Shown in pieces: positions 49,063 to 62,585 of a stretch of DNA of 64,000 nucleotides (its first letter is position 1; the number at the start of each line of letters is the position of its first letter). Origin of the DNA: Liquidambar formosana (Eukaryota > Streptophyta > Magnoliopsida > Saxifragales > Altingiaceae). A program made the position numbers and the translations under genes. Under the pieces are notes generated by a model that searched no databases, was not told the origin of the DNA, and worked only from the letters and a program-made list of their open reading frames with translations. The stretch covers positions 42,530,792-42,594,791 of the forward strand of contig CM077821.1 in assembly GCA_039720395.1 (NCBI GenBank), given 5' to 3'.

Positions 49063-51201
49063 ATATTTAAGTTTGGAACTTGCAGAATTTTGTAGTGGTA
49101 GAGATTTTTGTTCTGACTCATGAATTGTATATGCAGGAATGCTTCCCTTGGATTATGTCAATGTGAAAAGGATGAGTGGAGATCTGTTCAGAAGGGGATA
49201 TGGGGCTCCATTATGTCTCCTTACGGGGAGAGATATGTTGATGTGAAGTTCATTGGAGAAGTGCCTGGTTCTGTCATAGTTTCTGTTGAAGAAGGTCAGT
49301 CTGTTTCTGTTCCTCTATTTTTTATTTTAATGCTGATGACTCTATCTAATTTTCTATCCTGTTTCTATTAGTTGACGTTTGTCTTGCATCTCTACTTGTG
49401 TGCAGATTTTCAACAATGGCGCCTCCTTTGTCTTGCATTGGGATTTTTTCTACTATTTTTGGCACCAATAGTCAGCAGTTGGGTTCCCTTTTACTATAGC
49501 AGTTCAATGGCAATTGGAGTTTTTCTTGTCATAATAATTCTTCTTTTTCAGGTATCCGGGTTTGATGTGCATAGAATAGCTTTTAAAATTCCCTGTTGCT
49601 TTTGAGTTTTCCTTAATGTTTTACCTTGAAGTGGTGTTACCTCATTTTTTACACTGTTGGAGAATATATATTATGGCATAATAAAATTCATTTATGTATC
49701 TTGAAATGCTACTGGAAGTGAAGATTTGCATGACGCAACAGAAAGCACGTTTGAGTTTCAAATAGGATGAAGCATCTCTGTATATCTTGACTAATATAAT
49801 ATATCATGAATATTACTGAAGAACACTTTATTGTTTCCTGTTTATAGATAATTCATATCTCCATCTGCCTTGATGAGGCTATACTTATTTATTGGGGTAT
49901 GAAATTAGTCAAATATTATTACTTTCTTTTATCTTTTGACATATTGAACTCAATAGTATGTTGGATGATGGTCTTATCTGTTTTTTTGGGAAACTATAAT
50001 TCATGATGAAGGTTGCATCCTAGGTTGATTAAAGAATTGTTTTCTGAACTTAGATTAGTGAAGCAGCTATTTTGCTTCAAATGATCCTGTAAAATTCTTT
50101 GTTCAAAAATTTCCTTGATGTAGCACAACCATTTTTTCCCGCAGAGGGGAAGAGTTTACAACAATCCCTGTGCCCTTTTTTCCTAACATTCTGTTTTAAG
50201 TGATTTAGATTGATGGCTTAATATCTCTATTAAACTAGATGTCCTTTAGAATAGGAAGAACAACATTGGTATAGATCTACCTACCTTTTCCAGTGCCACT
50301 GGGATATCTTCATTGAGCAGAAAAACTGACCATTGTCACATTGGACTATTGGAGTGTTAAATTTAACCTATTAAAACAAAAGGTTAGGAATAAAATAAAT
50401 AAACAAAGAGAGTAAAGGTGCTGCTAAATGGGAAAGTGGAAAAAATTGACATTGTGTTGCCAAACTTGTTTGTAATAGCAGAATACTGTCAACTGGTGGA
50501 CTGCTTTTCTTAAATCTATGAAAAAGGATTTACTCGAGGTTATCCACATGTGTGCGTGTGTAAAGATTTTTTACCTGTTGTTAATAGCCAAATGAGTCTT
50601 GTGAGCATCATGTTGTATCAAATCCACAAAAACATATCTTACCAAATGGTTTGATTATTGCTTATTAGACTCATTTTTCTTCTTTGTGACAATAAATAAT
50701 TTTTTATGAAAAAACTTTCTCAGAGGTTTGGCTTTGGTACTCAAATCACAAATTTAATGAAAATTAAATAACTAGGGATGAAGTAAAAGAAGAGGTAAAT
50801 GGAAAACAAAAGGATAAGGTCGCTAGATCTTAATGTGGATGAACTTAAAGCTTTACCAAGAAAGTGATCATTTATTTGAAGAGAAGAAATGACTTTTAAA
50901 TTAAATTTTTATTTCCTCTTCAGAGGAATAATGAAAGGGAAGAGTATAAAAACAAATACTGGTAACTCTGGGATGCAATGTCATTATTAGCCAACCAAGC
51001 TAAGTTTATAATCTGGGTTAGCGACTGTTGACTGACAGTTTGTATTATCACTAACCCAAGCTTGCATGAAGATGAAGCTTAACTGAGCCTAAGTTGAACA
51101 TGCTGATAAACAGTTTACCTTAGCTCTTTTACACCCCTATGCTAAAGATTGAAACCAACAATTACTGAGAAAATAGACTGCTGTGGGGCCTACATATATG
51201 T

Positions 51202-51241
<40 letters not shown>

Positions 51242-54200
51242 TATTGGTGAAGAATATATATATATATATATAGATTTTGGAAATTGTTGTATATTTAATT
51301 ATAGCCCATACATGCATTATAGAATCATGGGTGGGTCAGGTTTCTTATCCTTATCATGTGTTGGACTAGAATCATCTGTATCATTCTTTTTTGGTATATT
51401 AAATTATTACTAAAACTATGTTTTAACCCATGCTACGCACGGTATGCAGTAAAAAATGCAAGTAATAAAGAAAATGCAATCTGGTTGGTTAAAACTCGTT
51501 TATCAGTATTCTTGATTTGGATATTTGTTTATGCTAACATAGTAACATGTGTGCTGTTGGGTTGGGAGTCGTCAGATTGTGGATTTTGATACATCTTTTA
51601 CACTGGCATGGTGACTTGGTTTGTCTTAGACCGTTTTGCAGTGCTGGCATGGCATAATTGTATTGATTAGTGACCATTTTGGTGCTGATCAGGGACGTTT
51701 TAGTTGGTTGATGGACCCTATTAGATAGAATGTATTAATGAAGCCAAAATACAACCAGGAATGTACTTTGCGGCTGTGCCTTATATGAAATGAGAGAGAG
51801 ACGTAGCGTTGAAACTAAGACAAGTTCTACGTTTTACTACATTAGATTCAAAATTATTAAATGAAGACAATATATTGCAGTGTATTACCAATTTTAGTGA
51901 AGATATGCATCATCCATGGATTATAGGAATAGGATGGGAATCTAAGAAGCATGGACACAGACATGCAACACAGTTTAAGACATGACAGACACACCGACAC
52001 AACAAATCCTGAAAATTTAGGGTACCGCACGGTGGGGATGCGACACGAATAAATATATATTTATACACATATAATATAATTTATTATATCATGTAGCATC
52101 ACATGCATCATTCTAAAATATATATTTCTATACATATAATTATATTTTATCATGTAGCGTTCATACATAATTCAAAATGCATCCCTCTATATCATTTTCG
52201 GAAATCCCAGTCGAGATGTTCAAGGAGAAGTTATGACAAAATTGAGGTAAGAATAAAAAGATCAAGAAATAGACAGAGAGAGAACTGTTGTATTCCTCAG
52301 GGGTACCGGAGGATCATTCAAGAGTCTGTTGTTCCAAGTTGTTGTTGTTGTTGTTGTTGTTTTATTTTTTTATTTAAATATAAAATTATCATGGTCTTTT
52401 TCTTGACTAGAAAAAAATGGGCAAATTTTTTGACATCATTTCTTTAAGGGGTTGAAGGAACACTAGTTCTAAAATATTGGTCCGTGAACTTCAGTTTTGT
52501 AATTCTCCAAGTCTGCTTGTTGGAAAATGATTGTTTAAGTTCAATTTGTTTGCCTCTATGGAAGCTCAAAAGTTGGCTGACCGGAATGTTATGAATGTGC
52601 TTAGATGCATAAATATGTAGATGAAGCTTTCATTGATAACCCTTTAAGCATGACTAAACAGATATTCTAGCTATTTTTCCATATTGCATCTCAATGCATT
52701 GATTTCAGTTTCTCCTTATTTAGTTTATGACTTTTCATTGATTCTGAGAAAATGTTTTTAATCAGTTTGTCCTTGCTTCATGAAATAGGGAATGAAATTA
52801 TTGCCCACCGGCAGGAAAAATTTCTTCTACCTCACTATATATGGATCAGTGGTAAGTGGTCTTTTACTATAGCCTTGTGATGCTGGAAAGTGACCATCCC
52901 ATAATCAATGTCTAATGTATATAAATGTCACTTTTCTTTTATTTCAGATTGGAGCGGGGTCTTTTCTTCTACATCAGCTTTCAACGCTGGTAAATTCAAT
53001 CCTTGTCAATTTTGGGCTGAGTGAAGATATGCACAACCCTGTGAGTTACTTGTACTCTTCTATCTTTTCCTTACTGCAAGTGAAATCTTTAGCCATTCAC
53101 ACAATAAGGACATCCTTGAGCACAGTAGTCAGCTTCGCTAGATCCAACTTCTAGCTTAGTAGATTTTTTTAGATTTTATCTTAATCTTAATGCCATGATC
53201 TCATATGCCCTTTCCGTTCAGTGTGTCCTTAGCCTCCTGTTTTATGACATGGTTTTAGATACTAATAAGTGATAGGTGTACACCTCGATTTGAAGGTATA
53301 CTTGAGTTTCATATATTTAAAATATTCACCCTGTACAGTGGTGATACTGTGAATTTCTTTTAGAAGTTGGGACTTTAAAAAGGCTTCAAAAAATGGTGGC
53401 CAAAGTCTTAAAAATTGTTTTCCTTTGTCAAGTATTGTTTTTAGGTATGGGTTATTTGATTTGAACATTAAAATGGAGGATTATTATTGGATTGAAATTC
53501 AAACCAATACAAAATTTGGATTGAAAAGTTCTTTCTTTTTCATCATTATGGGTCATTTGATTTGAACATTAAAATAGAGGATTATTGTTGGATTGAAATT
53601 CAAACCGAATAAAAAATTTGGATTGAAAAGTTCTTTCTTTTTCATCATTCAGGTACACAGTATATATATATAGATTTGATCTACTAATCATGGAAGCTTT
53701 TAGTAGATGTTGACAAGTATCTGATGTTTGTTCCAAAAAAGTGGGAAATAAAACTTGGATGTGCTAGACTAAATTTATTTCTGTATCTCTCTTAAATATC
53801 ATCCTCAACTTCGTTTGGATTTTATTACAAGCACTTGATTATGTTAGATCTACTATTTTTGCACATGCTCTAGGCTTATGGTTATGACTTGCAGGTTTCC
53901 ATATTTCTAATGGTGGGAGTAATTATTGCTGGAGCTGCACTGGGGTACTGGATTGTACGGAAATTTGTTATCTCTGAAGATGGAAATGTGGATGTTGGTG
54001 TAGCTCAATTCATGAAATGGGCAATGCGCATCATTGCAACTACGTGTATATTCCAGGTTCTTTAATGCATAATCTTGGTTGAATTTCTTAATAATATTGA
54101 AAATAGAAAGGTTTTAGTACACTATATTTCATGATTGTACGCAACCAGAAATAAATGGATACCACTGCAGTGCTGTATAACTTTGGGCCCTAAGAGAATT

Positions 54201-55217
54201 GTAATGTGCACTCACTATCACACAATAAGCATATGCTTCCTTTCCAGTACACACATGCACAGGACATCAAAAGCAACCTTATGCATCAAGTAAAGGCTAT
54301 TTCTCCACTTCACATGCTTAATTATTTACTTAATGCTCTTGAATTGATTGTCCCTTGAATACACTAGTTTTACTGGCAACTGATGCTGAGTAGTCGTTTT
54401 TGTTGTTGGAATATTTTTATCAATCTAAGGATTCATTTGTGTAAACGTTGAATTTTCATGTGATTGGTCTTATTTTGATTATCCTATTAAATCTTTTTTT
54501 TTTCCTTTTTGGTACAATTGATCAGAGCACTCTTGATACTCCTTTAGCAGTGGTGGCATTGGTATCTTGTTGGGCTATCTGCTTTCTTATCACCTCCATA
54601 AAGTGGCATGGTCAAGGGTAAGTTCCTTGTTACCTTCCTTTCCTATCTTTTTCCTTCTATATGTTTAGAAATAATAGGACTACGCTGGAAGACTGGTAAT
54701 TCTGCTACCAATTAGTTATCGATGTGGTGGACTTGATTTACATGGACCCTTAATTCAATTGATTTATGAGACTTAAACCATGGAATTGACCTTACTAGAT
54801 GAGGTTAGCTTTAATTGTACCATTCATGTAGATGGTCCAAATGGATGGTCCTGTCCACCAATGGGGAGCTGTTCAGATGTTTTATGGGAAATGAAATTCT
54901 CCCATTTACTCTTTTTTTTAACATCTGAAGGCACAATATCCCTGGTATGGATTCATAGGCTATTCAGATGTTTCATGGGAATGAAATTGTTCCATTTGAT
55001 TTTCCTTAACATCTATCCATGGTATGGATTCATAAAGGATGGGCACAAAACAGGAACCAGATAGACTGATCTCAAATGGTATGAGAAATCAAACATTAGA
55101 TCCTGTTGGCCCATATGTAGCTGTGAGCTAATGTTTGTTTAGGTCTGTATAGTTGGTCAGATGCATTGCCAAATTACTTCATACTCTTTTAAAACTATAA
55201 TAATAATAATAATAATA

Positions 55218-55250
<33 letters not shown>

Positions 55251-56587
55251 TTTTTTAAGTTTTTAACTTTCAAAATACAATACTATGTTTTCATGCAGGG
55301 CAGCTATCATATTATGGGAATGGGAGTCCTTGGTTACAGGGGGGGGAGTCCTTGGTTACGGAGGGCTAAGCAGGCAACTGCACAGCACAATCGTGCTGAA
55401 TTCCTCAGCAGGAAAGCAAAGATAGGCTCTCGAGGGACATTATGGAGTAGCCCGAAGAATTATTTTGCTTGGTCTGATTCTCCAAATAAAGGTGAAAATT
55501 TAAGTTTTATCCTGCTGGCTTCTGGCTTTTTCCCTATATTTATTTATATCATGTTTGTGTTTTCGCTTGTTAAATGGATGCATTGAGATCTTACCTTTAA
55601 ATCTGCAAAACATGTTCTGGGGAACTATTCTGATTAACCCAAACTAAAACGCTGGATGAGCTGTCTACAGAAATTGTGTCAATGTATTCTCTCATTATTA
55701 GATGGAGTTATCATCATTTGACAGTATTACTATAAGAAATAGAAGAAAACAAAGATTCCCTACTTGTAACTGAACCTGTTGAAATATGTGAACATCCCAC
55801 AATTACTTCTTTTTAAAGGTCAATTGCATGAATTTAACCATAATATCTCTTCTATTACCTAGAACAGTTTTGTATGATGTGATTTTGATCACTATTTTTT
55901 TCTTTTTTTTTTTGCTAAGAGTGATTTTGATCACTAGGATGTAGCATGTGGAGGATAGAATACACACGTGCGTGTAAACACACAAAGCCCAACAAGTTGG
56001 GTTATTTTGTATTACTGTTTCTTACTCTCTTGAGAGGAGCAATTTTTTACATGTTTTCCCTTTAAGCATTATCTGTCCCTGATCTTTTCAGAGAGACTCA
56101 ACTGCTGCCCTTGTGAAAGTTTCCATAATTTTAATTTAGTGATGCTAATCAGCAGAAAATGTGTTTTCAAGCTGCATCCACTTATTAAATATATCTTGCA
56201 TAGTTAACAAAGGTTGAATTCTTCCATTTGATGCTAATCCTCCATTCCGATATGCCATTTGCTTGGTTTTTTTTTTGGGCTATTGCAGGTTTGAAATCGC
56301 CATCAGGGACAAAAAAGCAGCAGGATTACTATTCAACCTTCCACAAGACACCTGAGCGAAAGAAGTTCTCTAAGAAAGAGTGGGACGATTTCACACAAGA
56401 ATCAACCCGGCAAGCTGTAGCAGAGTTGGCTTCCTCTCCAGAATTCACTGATTGGATCATAGAGAATGCTGACAGAGTAAAACTCCTTCCAGATGCAAGC
56501 TCGGATGAAAGTATTGGAAGTGGGTCAGATTCCACACACGAGACTGGTGTAGAGAGTGCCAACAGGATGAAGCTATTCAGCTGGTAG
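47824..56587 (+). CDS. NEMP/TMEM194-family nuclear envelope membrane protein (PNET2-like), frame disturbed
   Basis: Exons: 47824-47923, 48693-48916, 49137-49294, 49406-49551, 52789-52851, 52948-53040, 53895-54056, 54526-54617, about 55304-55491 and 56289-56587. Seen: a signal peptide (MGASTSSTC...), a lumenal domain with LCERIRVSGLSRLKLGSYAS and CFHRNASLGLCQCEKDEW, about five membrane helices from residue 150 or so, and a charged C-terminal tail ending NRMKLFSW. Known family role: inner nuclear membrane proteins linked to nuclear shape and chromatin tethering (plant PNET2). Odd: in exon 2 the frame breaks at GGGTTCACTTTGG (about 48845-48857), where one base too many separates SFRV from TLAPSVVIPERL. 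In exon 9 a 22-bp duplication (55322-55365) shifts frame, and only a downstream acceptor (AG at 55302-55303) keeps it open. Pseudogenisation or consensus error cannot be told apart here. Confidence 0.85.
48963..49056. repeat. (CT)n followed by (TA)n in intron 2 of the NEMP-type gene
   Basis: Long CT tract then about 18 TA units. Confidence 0.9.
51207..51272. repeat. (TA)n microsatellite cluster
   Basis: Two TA tracts separated by about 16 bases, in the long fourth intron (49552-52788) of the NEMP-type gene. Apart from this and the GTT repeat I see nothing else in that 3.2-kb intron. Confidence 0.85.
52339..52362. repeat. (GTT)n microsatellite
   Basis: Seven to eight GTT units in the fourth intron of the NEMP-type gene. 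Confidence 0.85.
53447..53648. repeat. Tandem duplication of 101 bp in NEMP intron 6
   Basis: 53447-53547 and 53548-53648 are nearly identical: both start ATGGGT(T/C)ATTTGATTTGAAC and end TTTCTTTTTCATCATT. Few differences suggest a recent duplication. Confidence 0.9.
54868..55033. repeat. Imperfect tandem duplication in NEMP intron 8
   Basis: Two diverged copies of about 80-90 bp, sharing TTCAGATGTTT(T/C)ATGGGAA and GGTATGGATTCATA. Older than the 101-bp duplication. Confidence 0.7.
55195..55250. repeat. (AAT)n/(ATT)n inverted microsatellite
   Basis: An AAT tract turning into an ATT tract, so it is self-complementary, just upstream of exon 9 of the NEMP-type gene. Confidence 0.9.
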
Positions 56588-59500
56588 TCACTGGAGTAGA
56601 TTATGCTGATTAGTTGGGGTTTGACCAGCCTTTAAAATAACATCTAATATTGTGGTCCAAGATGAGGTAGAGTTGTAGGATTTGTTTATAATTTTAATTT
56701 AGTAAGAATAGCCTGTTGCGCTATTCAGCATTTGTAAGCCTTCTGGCAATTTTGTGAAAAGTTAATTAATCAGTTTACAATTCTTGCTCTATATTTTTTC
56801 TTTTTGTTGCCAGAGATTGCCTAATGTATTTATTTGTTTTATGATGAAAAATTGGGTGACCAAGCAAATGTAGTTTCTGCCACATATCTAGGTGGTTCAT
56901 TAGGGATTAGGATTTGGTGTTTGTAACAATACCATGTTGTGCGTGATCACACAGTTGGTGTGTTGCTAGCCTGTGCACGACCGCATGACTGACAATGCAT
57001 GATTGACAATACACCAGTCATGCGATCACGCACCCCATGGTGTTGTATCAGCACCAAGTCCGTACCCCTTCATTAGGAGCATTTCAGTGTGTGGTTCTAT
57101 TTTAGGTGTACTAAATGCATTACTTTCCTGCAATTTTGTGCCTTAGTATAACAGGAATTTGGTGGGACCCCCCTCCTCAACCTTTCCTGCAAAGGTTAGT
57201 TTTCCGGCAACCTGTTTTTGCATCCCTGGAAAAATGAGAGACGCCTTGCAATGACCTCAAAACTCTCAACTGCCAACCAATAAGATATACTTATTAGGAA
57301 GACAACAAGAAGTAAGTAGACAATCACGGCTGAGCCAAAATTATACTTTCACAGAGGAAAAGCTGAGGAGCCCAAGGAAAGAAAGTGGAAGCTGTTTCCT
57401 TTTCCTTACTTACACTTTTCCTAGATATTATTTTCCTGCTGACAACCAACGGAGCCCAAAGGAAAGCAAGTGGCATCCCCAATATCTCCCAAAGCCAGAT
57501 ATTTCTGAGTCTTTTGCCGACTTCGGCCAAACCACGAAGGTAACACAGACAAAAGCGCACAAATCCTATGCTGTATGACTATACAACAGCAAGTCCGTCA
57601 TCAATTTGCACATTATGCACGTCTTATGCTTAATCCAGTTTAATCAATCTCTGGAAAGCATCTCTTCACAAACCCTTGAAGCCAAAATCAGGTTCTATCT
57701 GTGTGTTGTGAAATGATCTGATAGTCCAACAGTGGAGTAACAACGTAGCATACATCGAGGTGGGCACAAATTGAGTTCCACACTTATACTAAAATGCAAC
57801 ACCAAATTTACCTATTTTGCGAGACTTGTAACCATGGCTGATAAGTTCTGAATTTAAAAACCATAAAAAGAACCCACAAGTTTCAGTTTGTGACAAGTGT
57901 GAGTGCTTTTCCTTGAACAAATTTTTAATTGGCACAAAATGTGGTCTGAACAAAGCAACACTTACAGCTAATCACACCCCATCTTCCGTTCAATGCGTTA
58001 TATAAAGTTATTTTAACTTGACATAACAAAATAAACTTCACCCAAGAAATTAAAAGTGTGGTCCCTTAGCCATTAATAAAATAATTTTAAAAAAAAAAAA
58101 GGGATTAAAATCATGGTAAAATATTGAAGTTTCCAAATATAATTATCTAGAGGTTTGTTTCCTCTTAACCGTTCTTTATAGAACATCTGCATGTATCATG
58201 ACATCCTAGACATCCCGTGTCTACCAATCAAAAGCAATCTAAATTTTAACACTGATTCCTCGAACTGCTTGCCACATGATGGTTTTCCCTAAACAAAGCA
58301 ATCCAAACGAGAAGGCCAATTATTTAACTGTATCATCTGGCTGGGGCAAAAATAAAAGCCTCGATCATGTTTGTAGCGATTTGCCTGGCAAAAGGAACAA
58401 GAGCACTTTTAATGATGATGTATGTATGTACCAAATGGTTTCACCAAAAACACTGAATAAAGATGTTCAATAAAAATTTATGTCATAGCAGAAGCATAAT
58501 CAGACACGAGTTTTTCAAGAGAATATTTTTCTATAGCAGATCCCAATTTTTTTAATCCAGCACTACCATATAAATAATGCAGGCAAGTATGAAGGTTTCC
58601 TGAAAATATATACATTTCATTATCAGTGGCAATCGAAGGCAAAAATCCATCCCCTGGATCAACTCAAATCAATAAAGCCACGGATCTTTTTTTGCCATTG
58701 TGCTCTATCTAAGTTTATACCTTCTATCAAATCATAAACCATTATTTCTTCTCACAGCCTCAACCTACATTCTTGGTACTTATTCTGAAGATGGATTTAC
58801 TTAATCATGAAATCAATGTTTGTCATAATTGATGTGCTCACACCAGTTATGGTTAACCTAGCTTATATGCTGAAAGCCTGAAAGTCTGTTTGTACAACTT
58901 TTTTCTTTATTATACTTCGTTCACATGTCTTAATCCTAAATTTTCATGCTCACATAAGAAATGAAAATCGATGGTTATATGCTTGAATCAGGATGCATAT
59001 AGTCATTCCATCCTTTCGTTATGCATGTTATGCAGCAAATTGAGCTCCCAGTACCACTTGAAATTCAACTTCTCTGCATAATGATAATTCTTATAATTTT
59101 TTTTTTTTTTACAACATAGTGCATTTAGTTGTAGCATGACCTGATGATTAATAAATACTTATTAAACTAAAGTTCCATAAGATGCCTACAAGGTTAACGT
59201 ATCAAATTGAAGTTTCATCACTGAGCTATTTCACAAGATTTGCTCCAGGGCAACCTTATGTGGTCAGTATACCATATCAACCTTATGTGATACCTCATTG
59301 TCTTTTTCGAATCTCAGTTTTGAAGTTTATAACTTTTTGTTGCCTATCATATTGCGGTTATGACTCTAACAAGGTAAGGAAGAATTTTTACAACACCAAG
59401 CCAGTTCAATCTTCATATGGAGTATAACAATAACAATTTTTCGAGTACACGTAATACTCAAAAAAGATAGGCATATGTCACATGATTCCGTGCTAAGGAT

Positions 59501-59880
59501 TTAATAGAGCATACAACCCTTGATGGAAAGAACTATAGAAGGATTCATGTAGCCAACCTTATGTAATGGCCTAATGGGGATTAAGGCTTCATCTTTGATT
59601 GAGCTTCCACATGCTAGAAAATCATTTAAGTATTCAAATAACAACTAATTGCCCATTTGCTCCTTCAAAACCGAAGATTGAAAGCCAGATAGAAAAAGTA
59701 CATCTGCATAACATGTCTAGCATATAACATTGATCCTATTATCATTCAAATTGGAAATGAAGTCTGCTTCACACAAACTAAGTTCATTCACACAAAAAAG
59801 TTTCAATCAGCGACAAATTCTGCATATAATTCATTAATGATGAAGGAGGTTAAAATCCCACTTGCCTAAAAGACTTCTCA
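56588..59880. other. Spacer between NEMP-type and LPP gamma genes (tail to tail)
   Basis: Starts with the NEMP 3'-UTR (AATTTTGTGAAAAG near 56750, TTTTATGATGAAAAATTG near 56840) and ends with the LPP gamma 3'-UTR. A small inverted pair around GCGATCACGCACC / TGCGTGATCACAC (56940-57035) was noted. Open frames at 57324-57560, 58276-58473 and 59182-59427 have no recognisable domain. Confidence 0.5.
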
Positions 59881-60555
59881 TCAATCGGTTGCTTGCTTGG
59901 AAGCCATTTTTCTCCTAGCATCCCTCGCATTGTCGTACTCGAACTTCAACACATTGGGTATATGCGAAGTATCCTTAATATAGAACATCCTCCCAAACGC
60001 ACTCTCTTCGATAAGCGGAAAATAGCAGATAAGCAGAGAATTGACAACCCAAAACCACAATCCCCCAAGAACAATCCCCAGAGCAGCTCCAGCAAACACC
60101 TGACCAACAGTATGGTACCCCAAATAAACCCTAGAATGCATCGTGAGGAGCGCCAAACACCAAGGAACAACCCCAACAATCCACTTGAACCTCCCGTTCC
60201 AAAGCCCAATTCCTTTATAGATCAACAGAGTAAAGTACACAGCGAAGAAGAACATATACTGGGAATGACTGGAGGGCCAGCCGTGCGAATCGCACATCTC
60301 GAGCAGCGCGCAGGTCTCGGGGCGAGCCTGTTGGAATGAATCCTTGATGACTTCGTTGACGATTTGGGAGATGAGAAGACCAAGGGCGAAGAACATGCCT
60401 TGGAGTTCACGGCGGAAGATGAAGTGCGAGACAAAGCCGCCGAGGCTGATGAAGATCGGGATTAGCGAAACCCATGCGAGGAAGTGCCCTAGCTTGTCGC
60501 CCTTCCGGTATCGGACGTGGGTTAGGGACACGGCTTTCAGCGGCAGTGTGGTCAT
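59881..60555 (-). CDS. LPPG: Lipid phosphate phosphatase gamma / dolichyldiphosphatase-like PAP2 protein
   Basis: Intronless frame of 224 residues. The PAP2 signature is present: KDSFQQARP (71-79, the KX6RP motif), PSSH (94-97, for PSGH) and SRVYLGYH (141-148). The Asp usually four residues after that His is Gln, as in the dolichyldiphosphatase branch. Four to five membrane helices. The family removes phosphate from phosphatidate-like lipids or dolichyl diphosphate. Arabidopsis LPP gamma is reported in chloroplasts, while DOLPP1 homologues work at the ER; the sequence shows no obvious transit peptide. The start codon follows directly after a (CT)n tract in the leader. The C-terminal tail is lysine-rich (KMASKQATD). 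Confidence 0.93.
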   Translation of the reverse strand: MTTLPLKAVSLTHVRYRKGDKLGHFLAWVSLIPIFISLGGFVSHFIFRRELQGMFFALGLLISQIVNEVIKDSFQQARPETCALLEMCDSHGWPSSHSQYMFFFAVYFTLLIYKGIGLWNGRFKWIVGVVPWCLALLTMHSRVYLGYHTVGQVFAGAALGIVLGGLWFWVVNSLLICYFPLIEESAFGRMFYIKDTSHIPNVLKFEYDNARDARRKMASKQATD

Positions 60556-60556
60556 G

Positions 60557-60559
<3 letters not shown>

Positions 60560-60592
<33 letters not shown>
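60560..60592. repeat. (AG)n microsatellite in the LPP gamma leader
   Basis: About 16 AG units. Read on the minus strand it is a (CT)n tract ending four bases before the ATG, so it is almost certainly transcribed as leader. Confidence 0.9.
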
Positions 60593-60596
<4 letters not shown>

Positions 60597-62585
60597 GGGT
60601 GTAAAGAGAGAAAGATGGGTTTGAATTAGGGCTTATATGGTTGGAATGGATTTGAAGGTAGGTGAGTGTGAAATGAAGTTTTTAATTTGTGTGCGGATAT
60701 ACATATACATATACATATAGATGTATTTATTGTGAATTTGAGTTGCAGAGATGGAGGAGAGAGAGAGGGAAGGGAGATGAGAGAGAGAGAGTGGCAGTTG
60801 CAGAGTTGCAGAAGAGTAGGAAAGAGAAAATCCGATGGTTGAAGAGATCTGTGGTGCTTTTATGTAGAAGAAACTGTTGACAATGGGGAAAGATACAATA
60901 AAGGGAGAGGGAGAGGGAGAGGGAGAGGGAGATGGGTCAATGAAGGCGCGTCCATGGAGTCGGCACCACGTGGCCGGGCGTGGGTGTTCAAAAGCGGCCC
61001 AAGGTAGAGCTATCGGAAGCTACTTGCCCACTCGTGCTCATAATCGATTAATCGAATGATCACTAGAGAAAATTATGGTGGTCCAATTATTGTTGGGTGT
61101 TGTGCAGTCAGGTATGGATAAAATACCTGATTGATAAATTTTACGGAGTATGTATGGTTGTTGAGAAAAGAATGCCATATCAACCATTACAGTAAAATAG
61201 CATTACCATGTTACCAACCACGTCCATCTATCCATTGGAGAAAGTCAAAATAGTGGTCTGGGTAATATTTTCCAACAAATGCAAAAAGAAAAAAAAAATG
61301 AGAATTACAATGTATTTGGCTCATTACCAGAAAATAAATTAAAAAAAAAAAAAATTGTGCATGTGATGTGACCATGTGTCTAAAAAAAAGTCCTAGCTAG
61401 TCTGCTAAAAAAGTCCTGCATTTTTTTTATATATATAATCAAATGAGAGTATATTAACAAGAAGAATCAAGATCATTCTCAATCTCTACTTCTTCAAATA
61501 AAACAGAGTGAGATAAGATAAAGATTGGTATTAAACCAAAGATGTTACATCTGGAGCTCAAGGGCAACAGTTTTAGTGCCTGGTTGGATGAGATTCTAGA
61601 AGGCCTTAGTGAAGATGATGTAATCAAAATTATTCTCTTCGACCTTAGTCAAGGTGAGGCAGGCAGTAGAATGAGGGTCCAACTTGCCTTCACACCACTA
61701 TGGATAAACCTCATTCACCTCTACTCATATTTCACCATTTGTCCAAACAATTAAGAAAAATTAAATGCCTTATGCATCCCTATATTTATACAATTATAAA
61801 CATGTCCTCACTTGATGCGGTCACATATTTATGAGAATACAGATACATGTCCATATATGTTCATGACTGCGTATCTACTTAATCAAAAATTTGAATCCAC
61901 ATTTTTTTACTTATTTACGACACATAACAAAAACAAATGGAGGTTAGGAAGAACCCCTCCACAATGCTTTTTGGAGGCAAGTATTATCCTAAATTCTTTG
62001 GATTGTAGCAGACACTAGGATTGAATCCTACCTCCATAAAAAATGTCAATTCCAATTTATGAAAGCAAACCTAGTATCTTACATATCATAATTAACCAAT
62101 AAATTTTCCATGGCATGGACTATGTATGTCATGTATTAATTCTAAGTTTGTAGTAATTTTCATAATAAAGTGAAACTGGTAGTCTGGTAGTCATCTTGTA
62201 CTAAAAAAAAAAAAAACTAAAGAAACTGGTAGTCACCTTATGTAAAAGCAGGTGGCAGTTTACTTCTTCTGTGGACCATGAGCAGATTCCAGAGAGTTTG
62301 GTCGTACCTTGATATATTTAACTTAATTGCCAACCGTGTATGGAACACAGCAGCCCTCTCCTACAGGCTACAACACTAAACTTCAAGACGCATTGTGTTA
62401 GACAGGTTAACCGTGTAAATTCCTTGTACATCTTAAATGGTAGATAATTGCTCTGCGTAAATGATTCCGAGCTCCTTAATTTCAGCTTTGACAAGCGGTA
62501 AGACACCTTTTTATAGGGTTCTAGCGGCCGCCTGGAAAGAGAGCTCTTTGAATCAACGAGAACAAGGTGCCAAGGTGAGACAATT
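60593..62585. other. Spacer upstream of LPP gamma
   Basis: GA-rich tracts (60747-60800, 60905-60930), then AT-rich sequence. The open frame at 61542-61754 (MLHLELKGNSFSAWLDEILE) looks mildly protein-like but has no recognised family or neighbouring exon. Nothing else is supported. The last part before 62986 is probably the 3'-UTR of the armadillo gene. Confidence 0.45.

Noticed and set aside
56940..57035. Inverted GCGATCACGCACC-like pair as a possible terminator or small RNA
   Set aside because: The arms are short and imperfect and there is no supporting context.
61542..61754. A 70-codon frame that looks mildly protein-like
   Set aside because: No recognised family, no partner exons and no conserved motif; cannot be separated from chance.
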